Below are positions 26,383-41,154 of a stretch of DNA of 64,000 nt, one piece after another. Position numbers and translations under genes: made by a program. Below the pieces are notes generated by a model. The model did not search any database. It had not been told where the DNA came from and saw only the letters and a program-made list of their open reading frames with translations. Each line of letters starts with the position of its first letter. Positions within the stretch are counted from its first letter, which is position 1. Source of the DNA: Akkermansia muciniphila (GTDB taxonomy: Bacteria; Verrucomicrobiota; Verrucomicrobiia; Limisphaerales; BJHT01); the NCBI GenBank assembly GCA_945861535.1, contig CAMAUZ010000027.1, positions 1 to 64,000 on the forward strand. Direction: 5' to 3'.

Positions 26383-27006
26383 TCACGGCCAATCCCGCCA
26401 CGGCGTGAAATTCAGCAACTGCACCTCCGTCCGCAACGGCCCATTATCCACCACCGACACGCTCGCGTACTCGATCTCAAACCGCCCCGTCACCACCAGC
26501 GGCAAGTCGAGCAACAGCGCCAGCAAAATTCGGATCACGCCCCCGTGACACACCACCGCCACCGTCTGCCCGTGATGCTCCGCCAAGATCCGCCGCAAAC
26601 ACGGCTCCACCCGCGCCCGAAACTGCGCCGCCGATTCCCCGCCCGGGATCGCCGCCTGATCCATCTTCTCCAGCCAGTCAAACGCGTGCGTGCCGAACTT
26701 CTCCAACACCTGCTCCCATGTGTGCCCCGTCCACTCGCCGAAATCCACCTCGCGCAAATCCGCCAGATTCACCGGCGTAATCCCCGCAAACTCTGCCGCC
26801 AACGGTGCCAACGTCTGCTGCGCCCGCCGCATCGGACTCGCATAAATCGCATCCAACCGCACCCGCCGCAGATAATCCGCCGACGCCTTCGCCTGCTCCA
26901 CCCCGCGCGGCGACAGCTCCATGTCGATCTTCCCCCCAAACGTCCGGTGATACGCCACCGCCACCTCCCCATGCCTGATCAAATAAATCCGCGTTGTCGC
27001 CTTCAT
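26383..27006 (-). CDS. Histidine phosphatase superfamily protein (phosphoglycerate-mutase-like)
   Basis: The 207-residue cytoplasmic protein starts at ATG 27006 (MKATTRIYLIRHGEVAV). It has the catalytic LIRHGE (His phosphorylated in catalysis), SPMRRAQQT, DFGEWTG, GGESAAQFRAR and the second histidine in VVCHGGVIR. Members dephosphorylate small molecules such as alpha-ribazole phosphate or sugar phosphates; the substrate cannot be told from sequence alone. It sits between rph and prmA on the same strand with short gaps, possibly one transcript. Confidence 0.85.
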   Translation of the reverse strand: MKATTRIYLIRHGEVAVAYHRTFGGKIDMELSPRGVEQAKASADYLRRVRLDAIYASPMRRAQQTLAPLAAEFAGITPVNLADLREVDFGEWTGHTWEQVLEKFGTHAFDWLEKMDQAAIPGGESAAQFRARVEPCLRRILAEHHGQTVAVVCHGGVIRILLALLLDLPLVVTGRFEIEYASVSVVDNGPLRTEVQLLNFTPWRDWP

Positions 27007-27095
27007 GTTCGATCCCCACTCCCGCACCCAACCGCTTCCTTCCGCAATTTTCCCATCTTTTACCCCTTCCCCCTTTTTACCATTTGCCTTGTCCC

Positions 27096-27854
27096 TCAGC
27101 CCACCGCCGCCCGCTGCAACCCCAGCAACGTCTTCACCCCTCCGCGCGCCAACCCCAGCATCGCGACCAACTGCGCATCATTGAACGTCGCCTCCTCCCC
27201 CGTCCCCTGCAGCTCCACGAAATCCCCCGCCGCCGTCATGACAATGTTCATGTCCACCTCCGCCGAGACATCCTCCGTGTAACACAAATCCAGCAGCGCC
27301 ACGCCCTTCACGATGCCGACACTCACCGCCGCGACCCCGGCCAGCAGCGGATTTTCCTTCAACACCCCCGTCGCCAGCAGCTTCCGAATCGCCAGCGCCA
27401 GCGCGACATTGGCCCCCGTGATCGCCGCCGTGCGCGTGCCGCCATCCGCCTGCAACACATCGCAATCCACCCAGATCGTCCGCGCCCCCAGCTTCTCCAA
27501 ATCCACCGCCGACCGGATCGCCCGCCCGATCAACCGCTGAATCTCCGACGACCGCCCGTCGATCTTCCCCTTCGAGATGTCCCGCTGCTTCCGCGTCAGC
27601 GTCGAGTACGGCAGCATCGAATACTCCGCCGTGATCCAGCCCCCGCTCACCTTTTGATCCTTCATCCACCGCGGCACCGACTCCTCGATCGTCACCCCGC
27701 AAATCACCCGCGTCTGCCCCCATTCGATCAACGTCGAGCCCGTCGCGTGCGGCGCGATGTCATTCTGAAAACGAATTGGCCGCAGCTCATCCGTGCGCCG
27801 CCCGTCTGCGCGATTGCCGGGGAAAGGAACAATGGAACCAGGTAATTCAGTCAT
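27096..27854 (-). CDS. rph: Ribonuclease PH
   Basis: The 252-residue enzyme starts at ATG 27854. The usual core begins RADGRRTDELRPIRFQNDIAPHATGS, with TRVICGVTIEESVPRWM, GWITAEYSMLPYSTLTRKQRD, GRSSEIQRLIGRAIRS, WVDCDVLQADGGTRTAAITGA and DMNIVMTAAGDFVELQGTGEEATF. It trims 3' ends of tRNA precursors with phosphate as cosubstrate and forms a cytoplasmic hexamer. The length matches the family (about 240-255). Sequence upstream of the chosen ATG is repeat-derived. Confidence 0.95.
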   Translation of the reverse strand: MTELPGSIVPFPGNRADGRRTDELRPIRFQNDIAPHATGSTLIEWGQTRVICGVTIEESVPRWMKDQKVSGGWITAEYSMLPYSTLTRKQRDISKGKIDGRSSEIQRLIGRAIRSAVDLEKLGARTIWVDCDVLQADGGTRTAAITGANVALALAIRKLLATGVLKENPLLAGVAAVSVGIVKGVALLDLCYTEDVSAEVDMNIVMTAAGDFVELQGTGEEATFNDAQLVAMLGLARGGVKTLLGLQRAAVG

Positions 27855-27945
27855 AAAAGAGCGCGCATCGTACGCACCGACCCACCGAGTGCAATGTCCA
27901 ATCACCCGCACCGTCCGCACGCGCCTACGCCCCGAAAAGGGGAAG

Positions 27946-28046
27946 TTGGCAGGGGAATTTTGGGCAAGGTAATGGGGGGGAAGATGGGCTGCTGAAGTTC
28001 GATTTTTTGCCACCAAAAATTCCTTTGCCCCAAATTCCCCTGCCAA
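27946..28046. repeat. Inverted repeat with 28-bp arms
   Basis: 27946-27973 (ttggcaggggaattttgggc and so on) and 28019-28046 are complementary at 25 of 28 positions. The core word TTGGCA..GGGAAT is related to the hairpin at 57069-57110. It lies downstream of the sulfatase gene and may also act as its terminator. Confidence 0.7.
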
Positions 28047-28094
28047 ACAATTCGAGCTGCCGCGTTGTCCGGCCGACCAATTTCCGGGTGAGCC

Positions 28095-29741
<1,647 letters not shown>

Positions 29742-29784
29742 AGAAACGTCTAGGCTGGGTTGGCACCGATGGCCACTGGAGATC

Positions 29785-30477
29785 TTATCCCGACTGATCA
29801 AACACACTGCCGAGGACCAGTTCCTTCGTTTTCCAAATCAGCGACATGGTCAGCGAGACAGGCAGGAGAATGAAGAAGACCAGCAGGAACCGCCGCCCGT
29901 CGATGAGGAGGTCGTGCAGGATCGCGAGCGGGGCGGGCAGGTTTGGCGAATTGACCCATTGCAGCAGGCCGAAGTAGAGCGCGAGCAGGGTCAACATGCC
30001 GACCATCAGCGCGAGGTTCATGCGGGTGAAGATGCGGATTTCGCCGCGCAGCCCCTGGTCGGGCAGCATCGCGGCGAGGCGTTGGAGGACGAAGTTCAGA
30101 TTGAAAACGAAGAGCACGCCGGACACTGCGAGCACACCGACGGAGGCCGTGAAGATGGGTTCGGCGGGCATGCGTTTGGACCAGAAGATGAAGGGCGACA
30201 GGCCGACGTTGATGATCCCCAGCAGCGCGCTGCGTTCGAGCGCGCGCTGCCAGATGCGTTCGGTGGGTTGGAAGCGCGCGAGCTGCCACAGGCCATAGAG
30301 CAGCAGGGCGTGGCCGGCGACGGGCGGGAAGACGTTCAGGGGTTGGAGCAGTTCGCTGACGCCGCTCTCGAGACTGACGAGCAGCGTGCCCGGAAGCGCC
30401 CAGAACAGCACCGACAGCCCGCGCACGAGGCAGCGGAGCGAGCGCATCAGCTCGGCTTTGGAACCGGGTTCGGGCAT
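29785..30477 (-). CDS. Polytopic membrane protein of unknown function
   Basis: This 230-residue integral membrane protein has about five hydrophobic helices (around 18-36, 48-66, 85-100, 110-130, 150-172 and 198-215). No family motif was recognised. It starts 12 bp after the speA stop, so the two are probably co-transcribed, which might suggest a link to polyamine or arginine metabolism. That link is inference only. Confidence 0.7.
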   Translation of the reverse strand: MPEPGSKAELMRSLRCLVRGLSVLFWALPGTLLVSLESGVSELLQPLNVFPPVAGHALLLYGLWQLARFQPTERIWQRALERSALLGIINVGLSPFIFWSKRMPAEPIFTASVGVLAVSGVLFVFNLNFVLQRLAAMLPDQGLRGEIRIFTRMNLALMVGMLTLLALYFGLLQWVNSPNLPAPLAILHDLLIDGRRFLLVFFILLPVSLTMSLIWKTKELVLGSVFDQSG

Positions 30478-30489
30478 GGGCGCGTGCCC

Positions 30490-32436
<1,947 letters not shown>

Positions 32437-32586
32437 TGCAAGAATGTTCTAATGCGCGCGGACTATAGGGAGCGAGTTTGGGAATTCAATAGACGCGGCG
32501 AAAAACTTTGCGACGCGCCCGGAGCGCGGTCGGAGCGGGAGGTTTACACCGCAGAGACGGCCGCAGAGAACGGGTGGGCGGCGGGA

Positions 32587-32767
32587 AGCTCCAAGCTCAA
32601 AACTCAAGGGAAGGTTCAAGCACCAATCCTGATATTTCACGGCTGGGCTTGGCGCTCGGCACGCTCCATATCTCCGCGGCAGGCGAGCCCAAATCGGGTG
32701 GGATTCGCCCGAAATGGAGCTTGGTTCTTGGTCCTTCCCTTGAGCTTTGAGCTTTAGACTTGGGGCT
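32587..32767. repeat. Inverted pair of the CTTGAGCTTTGAGC word
   Basis: 32587-32610 (agctccaagctcaaaactca and so on) is an imperfect inverse of 32737-32767, the third copy of the dispersed word. Between them ctccatatctcc and aatggagc add a further complementary pair. It occupies the spacer between the receiver gene and speA; no gene is seen there. Confidence 0.65.
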
Positions 32768-32822
32768 TCGCCCGTGGCCGCCGCCACCAATTCCTTCGGA
32801 AGGACGCCGCCGGCCGGCCCGC

Positions 32823-33194
32823 CTACGGCTGCGCGTTCAGGCAGCGGGCGATGGCGTCGAGCAGGAGGGTTTCATCGACGATTGGTTTGGACACGTAGGC
32901 ATCGAAGCCCAGCGCCAGGTATTTTTCGCAGTCTCCGGCCATGGCGTGCGCAGTGAGGGCGATGACAGGGAAGCGGGGCAGCGGCAGTTCGCCGCGGAGC
33001 TTGCGGAGCACTTCGGTGCCGTCCATGCCGGGGAGGGAGATGTCGAGCAGAACGAGGTCGGGCAGGCGCGCGGGAAGGCCGGTGAGGGCGTCGAAGCCAT
33101 TCTCGTATTCCTCCACCTCATATAAATCGCGGAGGATCATCCGCACGAGCAGGCGGTTGTCCGGATTGTCTTCCACGACGGCGATGCGTTTCAT
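32823..33194 (-). CDS. Single-domain response regulator (CheY-like receiver)
   Basis: The 123-residue protein is a receiver domain only: acidic pocket ED (residues 8-9), phospho-acceptor Asp51 in LVLLDISLPG, Thr81 and Lys103 in VSKP. There is no DNA-binding or enzymatic output. The start ATG 33194 overlaps the HPt stop as ATGA, so it is coupled. It is the last gene of the receptor-YfiR-kinase operon and is probably the terminal acceptor of the phosphorelay, acting through protein contacts or as a phosphate sink. Confidence 0.9.
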   Translation of the reverse strand: MKRIAVVEDNPDNRLLVRMILRDLYEVEEYENGFDALTGLPARLPDLVLLDISLPGMDGTEVLRKLRGELPLPRFPVIALTAHAMAGDCEKYLALGFDAYVSKPIVDETLLLDAIARCLNAQP

Positions 33195-33546
33195 GATTCG
33201 AGGGTGGTGCGGGCGGCCTCCAGACGGGCGCGGACGGTGGTGAAGGTGGCGGCCAGTTCCGCCACCAGCGGCTCCAAGGGAATGGGCTCGCGATTGAAGG
33301 CGGCCTGTTCGATGCGCTGGGCCAGCGCGACCATTCCCATGGCGCCGAGGTTGCCGGAGCCGGACCGCAGCGGATGCACGGCCTGTCCCAACGCCGTCAA
33401 GTCGCCGGCGGCCAAGGCGGCCTGGGCGGCGGCGATGCGGCCCGGCGCGTAGTCCAGATAAAGATCGATCATCTCGCGGACGAACGCGGCCCCGCCCAGG
33501 CGCTGGAGGCGCGTCAGGGCGGTCGGGTCAACGGCTTCGTCGGGAT

Positions 33547-33550
<4 letters not shown>
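33191..33550 (-). CDS. Histidine phosphotransfer (HPt) protein
   Basis: The 119-residue all-helical protein starts at ATG 33550, overlapping the kinase stop by 4 bp (ATGA). The phospho-accepting His59 lies in AVHPLRSGSGNLGA, a variant of the H-x-L-K-G-S-S signature with Arg in place of Lys. It should relay phosphate between the kinase's receiver domains and the single-domain receiver downstream. Its position between them supports this. Confidence 0.85.
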
Positions 33551-35922
<2,372 letters not shown>

Positions 35923-35928
35923 GACCGG

Positions 35929-36528
35929 CTATTTGAGGACCGGCGGCGTGGTCACAATCTTGTCGGCGCACTGGAGCATCCGGGAGCCGATTTTAATTCC
36001 GGACTGATCGGCCACCAACCGGTTGACCCAGAAGCCGACGGAGTCATCCGCGCGGATGAACAGTTTGATGGCAACGCCCAGCCCGAAAAAGGAATCCGCA
36101 TCACACACCGTCAGCACCGGCTTGCCGCGCAGCATGGCGAGGATTTCCAACTGGCGACGGCGGTCGGCCTGCCGCAAAAAAACCACCTGGCAGCCCGCCA
36201 GCTCTTCCACCCGGCCGCACCGGCGGACCACCACGGGCCGCCCTTGGCTGAGGCGGCCGGCCACGATTTTCGTCAGGAACTCGCTCAGCGGCACATCGCC
36301 GAGCACGCCGATGATGATGGGCGAGTGCGGCCCCGCAAATTGGTTCGTCGGCCACTCCGTGTAGAGGGTGAAGCGATAGGCGAAGGCGGCCTTGACCTCG
36401 GCGGGATCGGACTCCGCCCGGACCAACGCGGGAGCAGCCACGACCAGCCAGCCGAGGAGCAGCGCGAGCCGCGCGAGCGGGCCGCGGAGCGGACGACGCA
36501 CCGGTAATGCTTGGGTTAAAAACGCCAT
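35929..36528 (-). CDS. YfiR-type periplasmic protein (DUF4154)
   Basis: The 199-residue protein has a signal peptide ending near VRA-ESD (about 39), then the family pattern EVKAAFAYRFTLYTEWP (start of the DUF4154 domain), IIIGVLGD, GRPVVVRRC, CQVVFLRQAD and a C-terminal GIKIGSRML. YfiR of Pseudomonas is a periplasmic repressor that controls an inner-membrane signalling protein. Here the adjacent target would be the hybrid kinase 6 bp downstream. The start at 36528 overlaps the upstream receptor's stop by 13 bp. An earlier in-frame start exists but would read into the receptor gene. Confidence 0.85.
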   Translation of the reverse strand: MAFLTQALPVRRPLRGPLARLALLLGWLVVAAPALVRAESDPAEVKAAFAYRFTLYTEWPTNQFAGPHSPIIIGVLGDVPLSEFLTKIVAGRLSQGRPVVVRRCGRVEELAGCQVVFLRQADRRRQLEILAMLRGKPVLTVCDADSFFGLGVAIKLFIRADDSVGFWVNRLVADQSGIKIGSRMLQCADKIVTTPPVLK

Positions 36529-38645
36529 GTAACCTTTCCGTAAACGCCGCGTTGCAGTTCCACGCGCGGACTGCGAATCAGGGAACTGGTGCCCATCTCC
36601 GCGTGGCGGTTTTCCACCAGGTTTTGCCCGATAATTTCCACATCGAGATTCTTCCGCGCCCGCCACGCCAGCCGGGCGTCCAGCGAAACATAGCTGGCCA
36701 CCGTGGGACTGAAACCGGGCAGTCCGTCCACATACCGCCCGGTCAGGTCAAACTCCCAGGTGCGGGAGAGATTCCACGTTGACTGCAAATAGACCTGCTG
36801 CTGCGGGCTTTGCCCCTCGATGGCCTCCGCGCCGGCGGCCACGCCGGGGCCGCGATGGAGATGCAGCTTGAGCAGCGTGTAGGCGGCGTGCACCCGCCAC
36901 GAATCGGCGGCCTGCCAGGTCGCGCCCACCTCGCCGCCCAGCGCATCGCCGGTCATCCGGTTGAAGCGAGTGACCGGCTGAATGACCGTGCCGGTGGCGT
37001 TGGTGTACCGCGCCCCGGCCACGCCGGCATTGAGGTTGCGGTAGGCGTTGTAAAACGCCGCCGTGTCGAAGGAGAGCTTGTCCACCGGTTGAAAACGGTA
37101 GCCCAGCTCGAAGGCCAGGAGTTCCTCCGCACCCAGGCCCTGATTGGGCAGGAAGCGCGGGAAGACCGGTGCCGTGCTGGACGAGGGCAAGGCCCCGATT
37201 TCGATGTCGTTCTCCAGCAGCGAAGGCGTCTTCACCGCGCGCGACACCGCGAACCACACGGACTGCCGGCGGGTCGGCGTCCACAGCAGCCGGGCGGTCG
37301 GCTGCACTTCCAGACCGGTGAAGTCGTTGTGATCGAAACGCGACCCGAGCGTGAGCACCAGGCGGTCTGGCACCAGCGTGAGATCATTGTTCACGAACAG
37401 GCTGAAGATTTGCGTGTCGCGCCGGGTGGTCGCCGGCCCGATGGCGAACCCATTGTCGGCGGCGCTCCCGGTGAACCCGAGTTTGTTCAACCGGTAGCCC
37501 GCGCCATACACGAGCTTCCACCGCTCCAGCGGGAGCAGTTGATGCTGGAAATCGAGATCGAAGGTGTTGATGTCGAAGGCAAACAACTGCCGCGTGGAAC
37601 GGCGCTCGAACCGGTCCCAGTAGGCCTGCAGGCTCCACCGCGAATCGGCCGACACCTCGCGGCTCCAGCGGCCCACCACATTGCCGCCGGTGGTGACTTC
37701 GTCCTCGATATTGACGAACTGAAACGGGGCCGCGTTGGTGATCGGTCGCGTGTCGCGCCGCCCGGCGACGCTGCGAAAATAGTCGCCCTGCAACGTGAGG
37801 GCGTTCGGCCCCAGCGTCGGCCAGTCCATGCGAAAACCACCGCGCGTCGAATTCCAGCCGTCGTTCGGCGGGCCGTCCGAACTGAACGCCTGGTCGCGCG
37901 TGAAGCCTTTGCCATAAACCCGGAAGAACGAATTCTCGCCGAGCTTGCCGCCGTAGCGGAAGCCGCCAAAGGCCTGCTCCTCGGTGCCGCCGCCTCCGCT
38001 CAGCAAACCGCCCTGCGTGTCCTTCGCCGATTTGGTGATGATGTTGATGACGCCGTTGACCCCGTTGGCGCCCCACAGGCTCGCGCCCGGGCCGCGGATC
38101 ACTTCGATCCGCTCGATGTCCTCCAGCGTGTAATCCACGCTGTCCCAATACACGCCGGCATTGATCGGGTTGTAGAGCGTGCGCCCGTCGATCTGCACCA
38201 GTTGTTTGCCGACGAACCGGTCGTTGAACCCGCGCGAACTCACCGCCCATTTGTTCGCGTCAATCCGCGCCACGTCCATGCCCGGCACCATGCGGAATAA
38301 TTCGGGAATCGTCGTGGCCCCCGACCGCCGGATCATCTCGGGCGTGATCACCGTGATGGCGGCCGCGGACTGCTGCACCGTGCTGTCCTGCCGCGAGACG
38401 GTGGTGACCTTGATTTTGCCCAAGTCCTCCAGCGACAGATCCGCAACCGTCCCCCGCGCCGTGCCCGCCGGTGGCGCCTCCGCCGCGCGCCCCGTCGCGC
38501 CCGGGCCGGAAAGCATCGCCGCGCAGAGCGCTCCGAGCGCCGCGAACCAACGCCGAAAGGGCGCCCCCGCTGGCCCGGCGTTTGAGTCGAAATGACGTCG
38601 GGATGCACCGCGCCGGACCGCATTGATTTCAGTTAGAATCGCCAT
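36516..38645 (-). CDS. TonB-dependent outer-membrane receptor, copy 2
   Basis: The 709-residue protein has a signal region (~30-55), then the segment DLSLEDLGKIKVTTVSRQ typical of this receptor subfamily. A plug domain (~85-200: ITVITPEMIRRSGATTIPELFRMVPGMDVARID, IEVIRGPGASLWGANGVNGVINIITK) and a ~22-strand barrel follow, ending in Phe (YGKVTWRF), the outer-membrane insertion signal. It presumably imports a ligand using TonB energy or senses it. It is a tandem paralogue of 38633-40672 and is followed at once by the YfiR-type gene. Its 3' end overlaps the next start by 13 bp. Confidence 0.9.
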   Translation of the reverse strand: MAILTEINAVRRGASRRHFDSNAGPAGAPFRRWFAALGALCAAMLSGPGATGRAAEAPPAGTARGTVADLSLEDLGKIKVTTVSRQDSTVQQSAAAITVITPEMIRRSGATTIPELFRMVPGMDVARIDANKWAVSSRGFNDRFVGKQLVQIDGRTLYNPINAGVYWDSVDYTLEDIERIEVIRGPGASLWGANGVNGVINIITKSAKDTQGGLLSGGGGTEEQAFGGFRYGGKLGENSFFRVYGKGFTRDQAFSSDGPPNDGWNSTRGGFRMDWPTLGPNALTLQGDYFRSVAGRRDTRPITNAAPFQFVNIEDEVTTGGNVVGRWSREVSADSRWSLQAYWDRFERRSTRQLFAFDINTFDLDFQHQLLPLERWKLVYGAGYRLNKLGFTGSAADNGFAIGPATTRRDTQIFSLFVNNDLTLVPDRLVLTLGSRFDHNDFTGLEVQPTARLLWTPTRRQSVWFAVSRAVKTPSLLENDIEIGALPSSSTAPVFPRFLPNQGLGAEELLAFELGYRFQPVDKLSFDTAAFYNAYRNLNAGVAGARYTNATGTVIQPVTRFNRMTGDALGGEVGATWQAADSWRVHAAYTLLKLHLHRGPGVAAGAEAIEGQSPQQQVYLQSTWNLSRTWEFDLTGRYVDGLPGFSPTVASYVSLDARLAWRARKNLDVEIIGQNLVENRHAEMGTSSLIRSPRVELQRGVYGKVTWRF

Positions 38646-40672
38646 GTTACCTTTCCGTAAACGCCGCGCTGGATTTCGCGCGGCTGTCCCAAAGTGCCGA
38701 ACGCGCCGGGCAAAAATTCCGAATGCCGCCGGTCGAGAAGATTCTGCCCGGTTAACGCGAGTTCGAGATTCCGGCGCGGACGCCAGGCCAGGCGCAGGTC
38801 CAGTTGGAGGTAGGCGGGGATGTCCGCGAAGGCCGGCACGCTGTCGAGTCGGTCCACGTAGCGCAGCACGGCATCAAAGTTCACCGCGCGCGTGAGATCC
38901 CACGAGGATTGCACCGTGGCCTGGTGCTTCGGATTACGCCCCTCATCACGCAGCACGCTGGCGGCGTCGTTGCCGCCGGCCGCGTTGTGGAGCTGCGTCT
39001 GCAGGTGGCTGTAGCTGCCCTGAAGGCGCCACCACGACGCGGGACGCCAAGTCACGCTGGCTTCACCGCCGTAGGTTTCGCCATTGATCTTTTGGTCCCG
39101 CATCGTCACGCCGGAAGCGATGGTTTCCTGGCTGCGCAAGCGGTGGTAGTCGCTGTAGAACACCGCCAGATCGAAGGAAAACCGCTCGTGCAGTTGGGCG
39201 CGATAACCTAGTTCGTACGAGAGCACTTCCTCGGGGTCGAGATTCCGATTGGGGCTGAAACTGCTTGGTGGAACCGTCGTCGTGATCCGAAAATCCTCGT
39301 CGGCCCGCGACGGTGTTCGCAGCGCCCGCGAGACGGAGGTCCACACCGTCTGGCGTTCTGTCGGGGTCCATTTCAAGCGCGCCGTCGGCTGATAATCCGC
39401 GCCGCTGAAACTGTAGTACTCGAACTGCGACCCCAGCGTGAGCGTGAGCCGTTCGGGGAACAGGGTGATGTCGTCCCGCACGAACAGCCGCCCCAAGTGA
39501 ATGTTTCGACTCCGGGCATCGAACGAAATCGGAGCCGCGAAAAACACGTCGTCCAACGTGAGCCGGTACCCACCACCCCACGTCAGCGCGTGCCGCTCCC
39601 CCAGCGGGACGCGATGCTGAATATCCACGTCAAACGTCTCCAACCGCTCGCGCTGATTGAAAACCCGCCGCTCGGTGTGGTCGAAATAGGTCTGCACCGT
39701 GAAGTCCGAGTCCGCCCCCAGGATGCGCGTCCAGCGGCCCAGCAGATTGGCCGTCACATGCTTGATGGTATCGGGCACGATGGTGGTGGTGCCAAACGGG
39801 ACAAAGAGCTCCCGCGGCTCGCCGGCCCCGAGGTCGCCCTGCACGGTGAACCGGGTCTCGCCCGGTCGCTCGCCATCCACCCGAAATCCACCGCGCACCT
39901 GTGACCACGAATCCTCCGAAGTCGTCCCGTTCGGAAACTTCGTGTCCCCCTGCGCCTGCCCCTTGGCATACAGGCGGTAGAACACGTCGTCCGCCAGTTT
40001 CCCGCCGTGCCGCACCGTGCCGAAGCCCTGTTCCTCAGTCCCCCAGCCGCCACTGATCAGCGTGCCCTGCGTGTCCTTCGCATTCTTCGTGATGATGTTG
40101 ATGACCCCGTTGGCCGCGTTGGCGCCCCACAGCGCCGCCGTCGGCCCGCGCACGACCTCGATCCGCTCGATGTCCTCCAACGCCGTGTCCTGCTGGTCCC
40201 AACGCACGCCGGAGAACAGCGGCGAATACACCGCGCGCCCATCCATCATCACCAGCAGTTTGTTGGAGAATTCCTGATTGAATCCGCGCACGCCGATCGC
40301 CCACCGGTGCGCGTCAATCCGCGCCACATTCACCCCCGGGGCCAGCCGCAGCGCCTCGGGAATGCTCGTCGCGCCCGAGCGCCGGATGTCCTCCTGTGTG
40401 ATCACATACACCGCCGCGGGCGATGCCTGCACCGTCGCTTCGCTGCGAGAAACCGTGGTGACCCTGATCTTCCCCAACTCCTCCAGATCCAGCTTGCCCA
40501 GATCGCGCCCCGCCGCCGGTACCGGCGCCGGCTGCAATTCCGCCGCGCCCGCCGCCGACAGGACCGCGAGCAACCCGAGGCTGACGGCGACGCCCGACCA
40601 CCCTGCGAGCCGACCATGGGGACCGCCGGTGCGGGCCGGCTGACAGTTGGAACCTAACGACTCCGTTTTCAT
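38633..40672 (-). CDS. TonB-dependent outer-membrane receptor, copy 1
   Basis: The 679-residue protein has a signal peptide (~25-45), the LDLEELGKIRVTTVSRSEATVQ segment, a plug (VITQEDIRRSGATSIPEALRLAPGVNVARID, IEVVRGPTAALWGANAANGVINIITK) and a beta barrel ending YGKVTWRF. It is the first gene of the operon; a structured leader lies upstream. Clear similarity to copy 2 in plug and barrel ends shows tandem duplication followed by divergence, so the two receptors may recognise different ligands that feed the same relay. Confidence 0.9.
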   Translation of the reverse strand: MKTESLGSNCQPARTGGPHGRLAGWSGVAVSLGLLAVLSAAGAAELQPAPVPAAGRDLGKLDLEELGKIRVTTVSRSEATVQASPAAVYVITQEDIRRSGATSIPEALRLAPGVNVARIDAHRWAIGVRGFNQEFSNKLLVMMDGRAVYSPLFSGVRWDQQDTALEDIERIEVVRGPTAALWGANAANGVINIITKNAKDTQGTLISGGWGTEEQGFGTVRHGGKLADDVFYRLYAKGQAQGDTKFPNGTTSEDSWSQVRGGFRVDGERPGETRFTVQGDLGAGEPRELFVPFGTTTIVPDTIKHVTANLLGRWTRILGADSDFTVQTYFDHTERRVFNQRERLETFDVDIQHRVPLGERHALTWGGGYRLTLDDVFFAAPISFDARSRNIHLGRLFVRDDITLFPERLTLTLGSQFEYYSFSGADYQPTARLKWTPTERQTVWTSVSRALRTPSRADEDFRITTTVPPSSFSPNRNLDPEEVLSYELGYRAQLHERFSFDLAVFYSDYHRLRSQETIASGVTMRDQKINGETYGGEASVTWRPASWWRLQGSYSHLQTQLHNAAGGNDAASVLRDEGRNPKHQATVQSSWDLTRAVNFDAVLRYVDRLDSVPAFADIPAYLQLDLRLAWRPRRNLELALTGQNLLDRRHSEFLPGAFGTLGQPREIQRGVYGKVTWRF

Positions 40673-40734
40673 AACGACTCGGCTGCCTGAGCGCCCCGAC
40701 GGGCGAAGTGGTTTATCGAATCACGATGTCGTGC

Positions 40735-40881
40735 GCCGCGGAACCAGCGGGATTCCGCAGACCCTTCGGAAAGCAAACCTTCGCCCTCCGCGGCGTTGAA
40801 AATGTGCGATTGGAAAAAGTGGGGAACCGCCGGAAAGCCTCGCGCCAGACCACCACCGGTCCGGCAAACACGCAGTCCCAC
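40735..40881 (-). ncRNA. Candidate structured RNA leader upstream of the receptor operon
   Basis: Read on the minus strand, three stems are visible. GTGGGA..TCCCCAC is formed by 40876-40881 with 40819-40824. GCCGGACC/GGTCTGGC is formed by 40858-40865 with 40844-40851 (8 bp with one G-U, 6-nt loop). GCCGCGGA/TCCGCGGC is formed by 40787-40794 with 40735-40742 (8 bp, enclosing smaller stems). It starts ~210 bp upstream of the receptor ATG. I do not recognise a known riboswitch class. The rest of the 482-bp spacer (to 41154) shows no gene. Confidence 0.35.
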
Positions 40882-41154
40882 CCGCTCTGAAAGCTCCTCT
40901 GCGCATTGCTTACGCGCCGCGCTCCGTTGCATCCCCGTGCTCATACAGTGGCCCAATCTTCGATGTCCGCAGCCTGATTGGCTGGAAATTGGATTTGGTT
41001 GTCCGGTGAATTTGGCTTGATCGAAGTATTAGAACGACTTCCGGGAAACGCCAGCGTTTTCATCGGTGCGCCGCGGGCCGAGTTCACCCTGATTGGCGCG
41101 GTGCCGCTCGCGGCGGGTGCGCGGGCGGGCCGCCACCGCTCCGTCTGCTGCGGA

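Noticed and set aside
40673-40900. Cobalamin riboswitch upstream of the TonB receptors
   Set aside because: I looked for the conserved GCCACTG and GGGAA..GGTG..AA..CC elements on the minus strand and did not find them in order.
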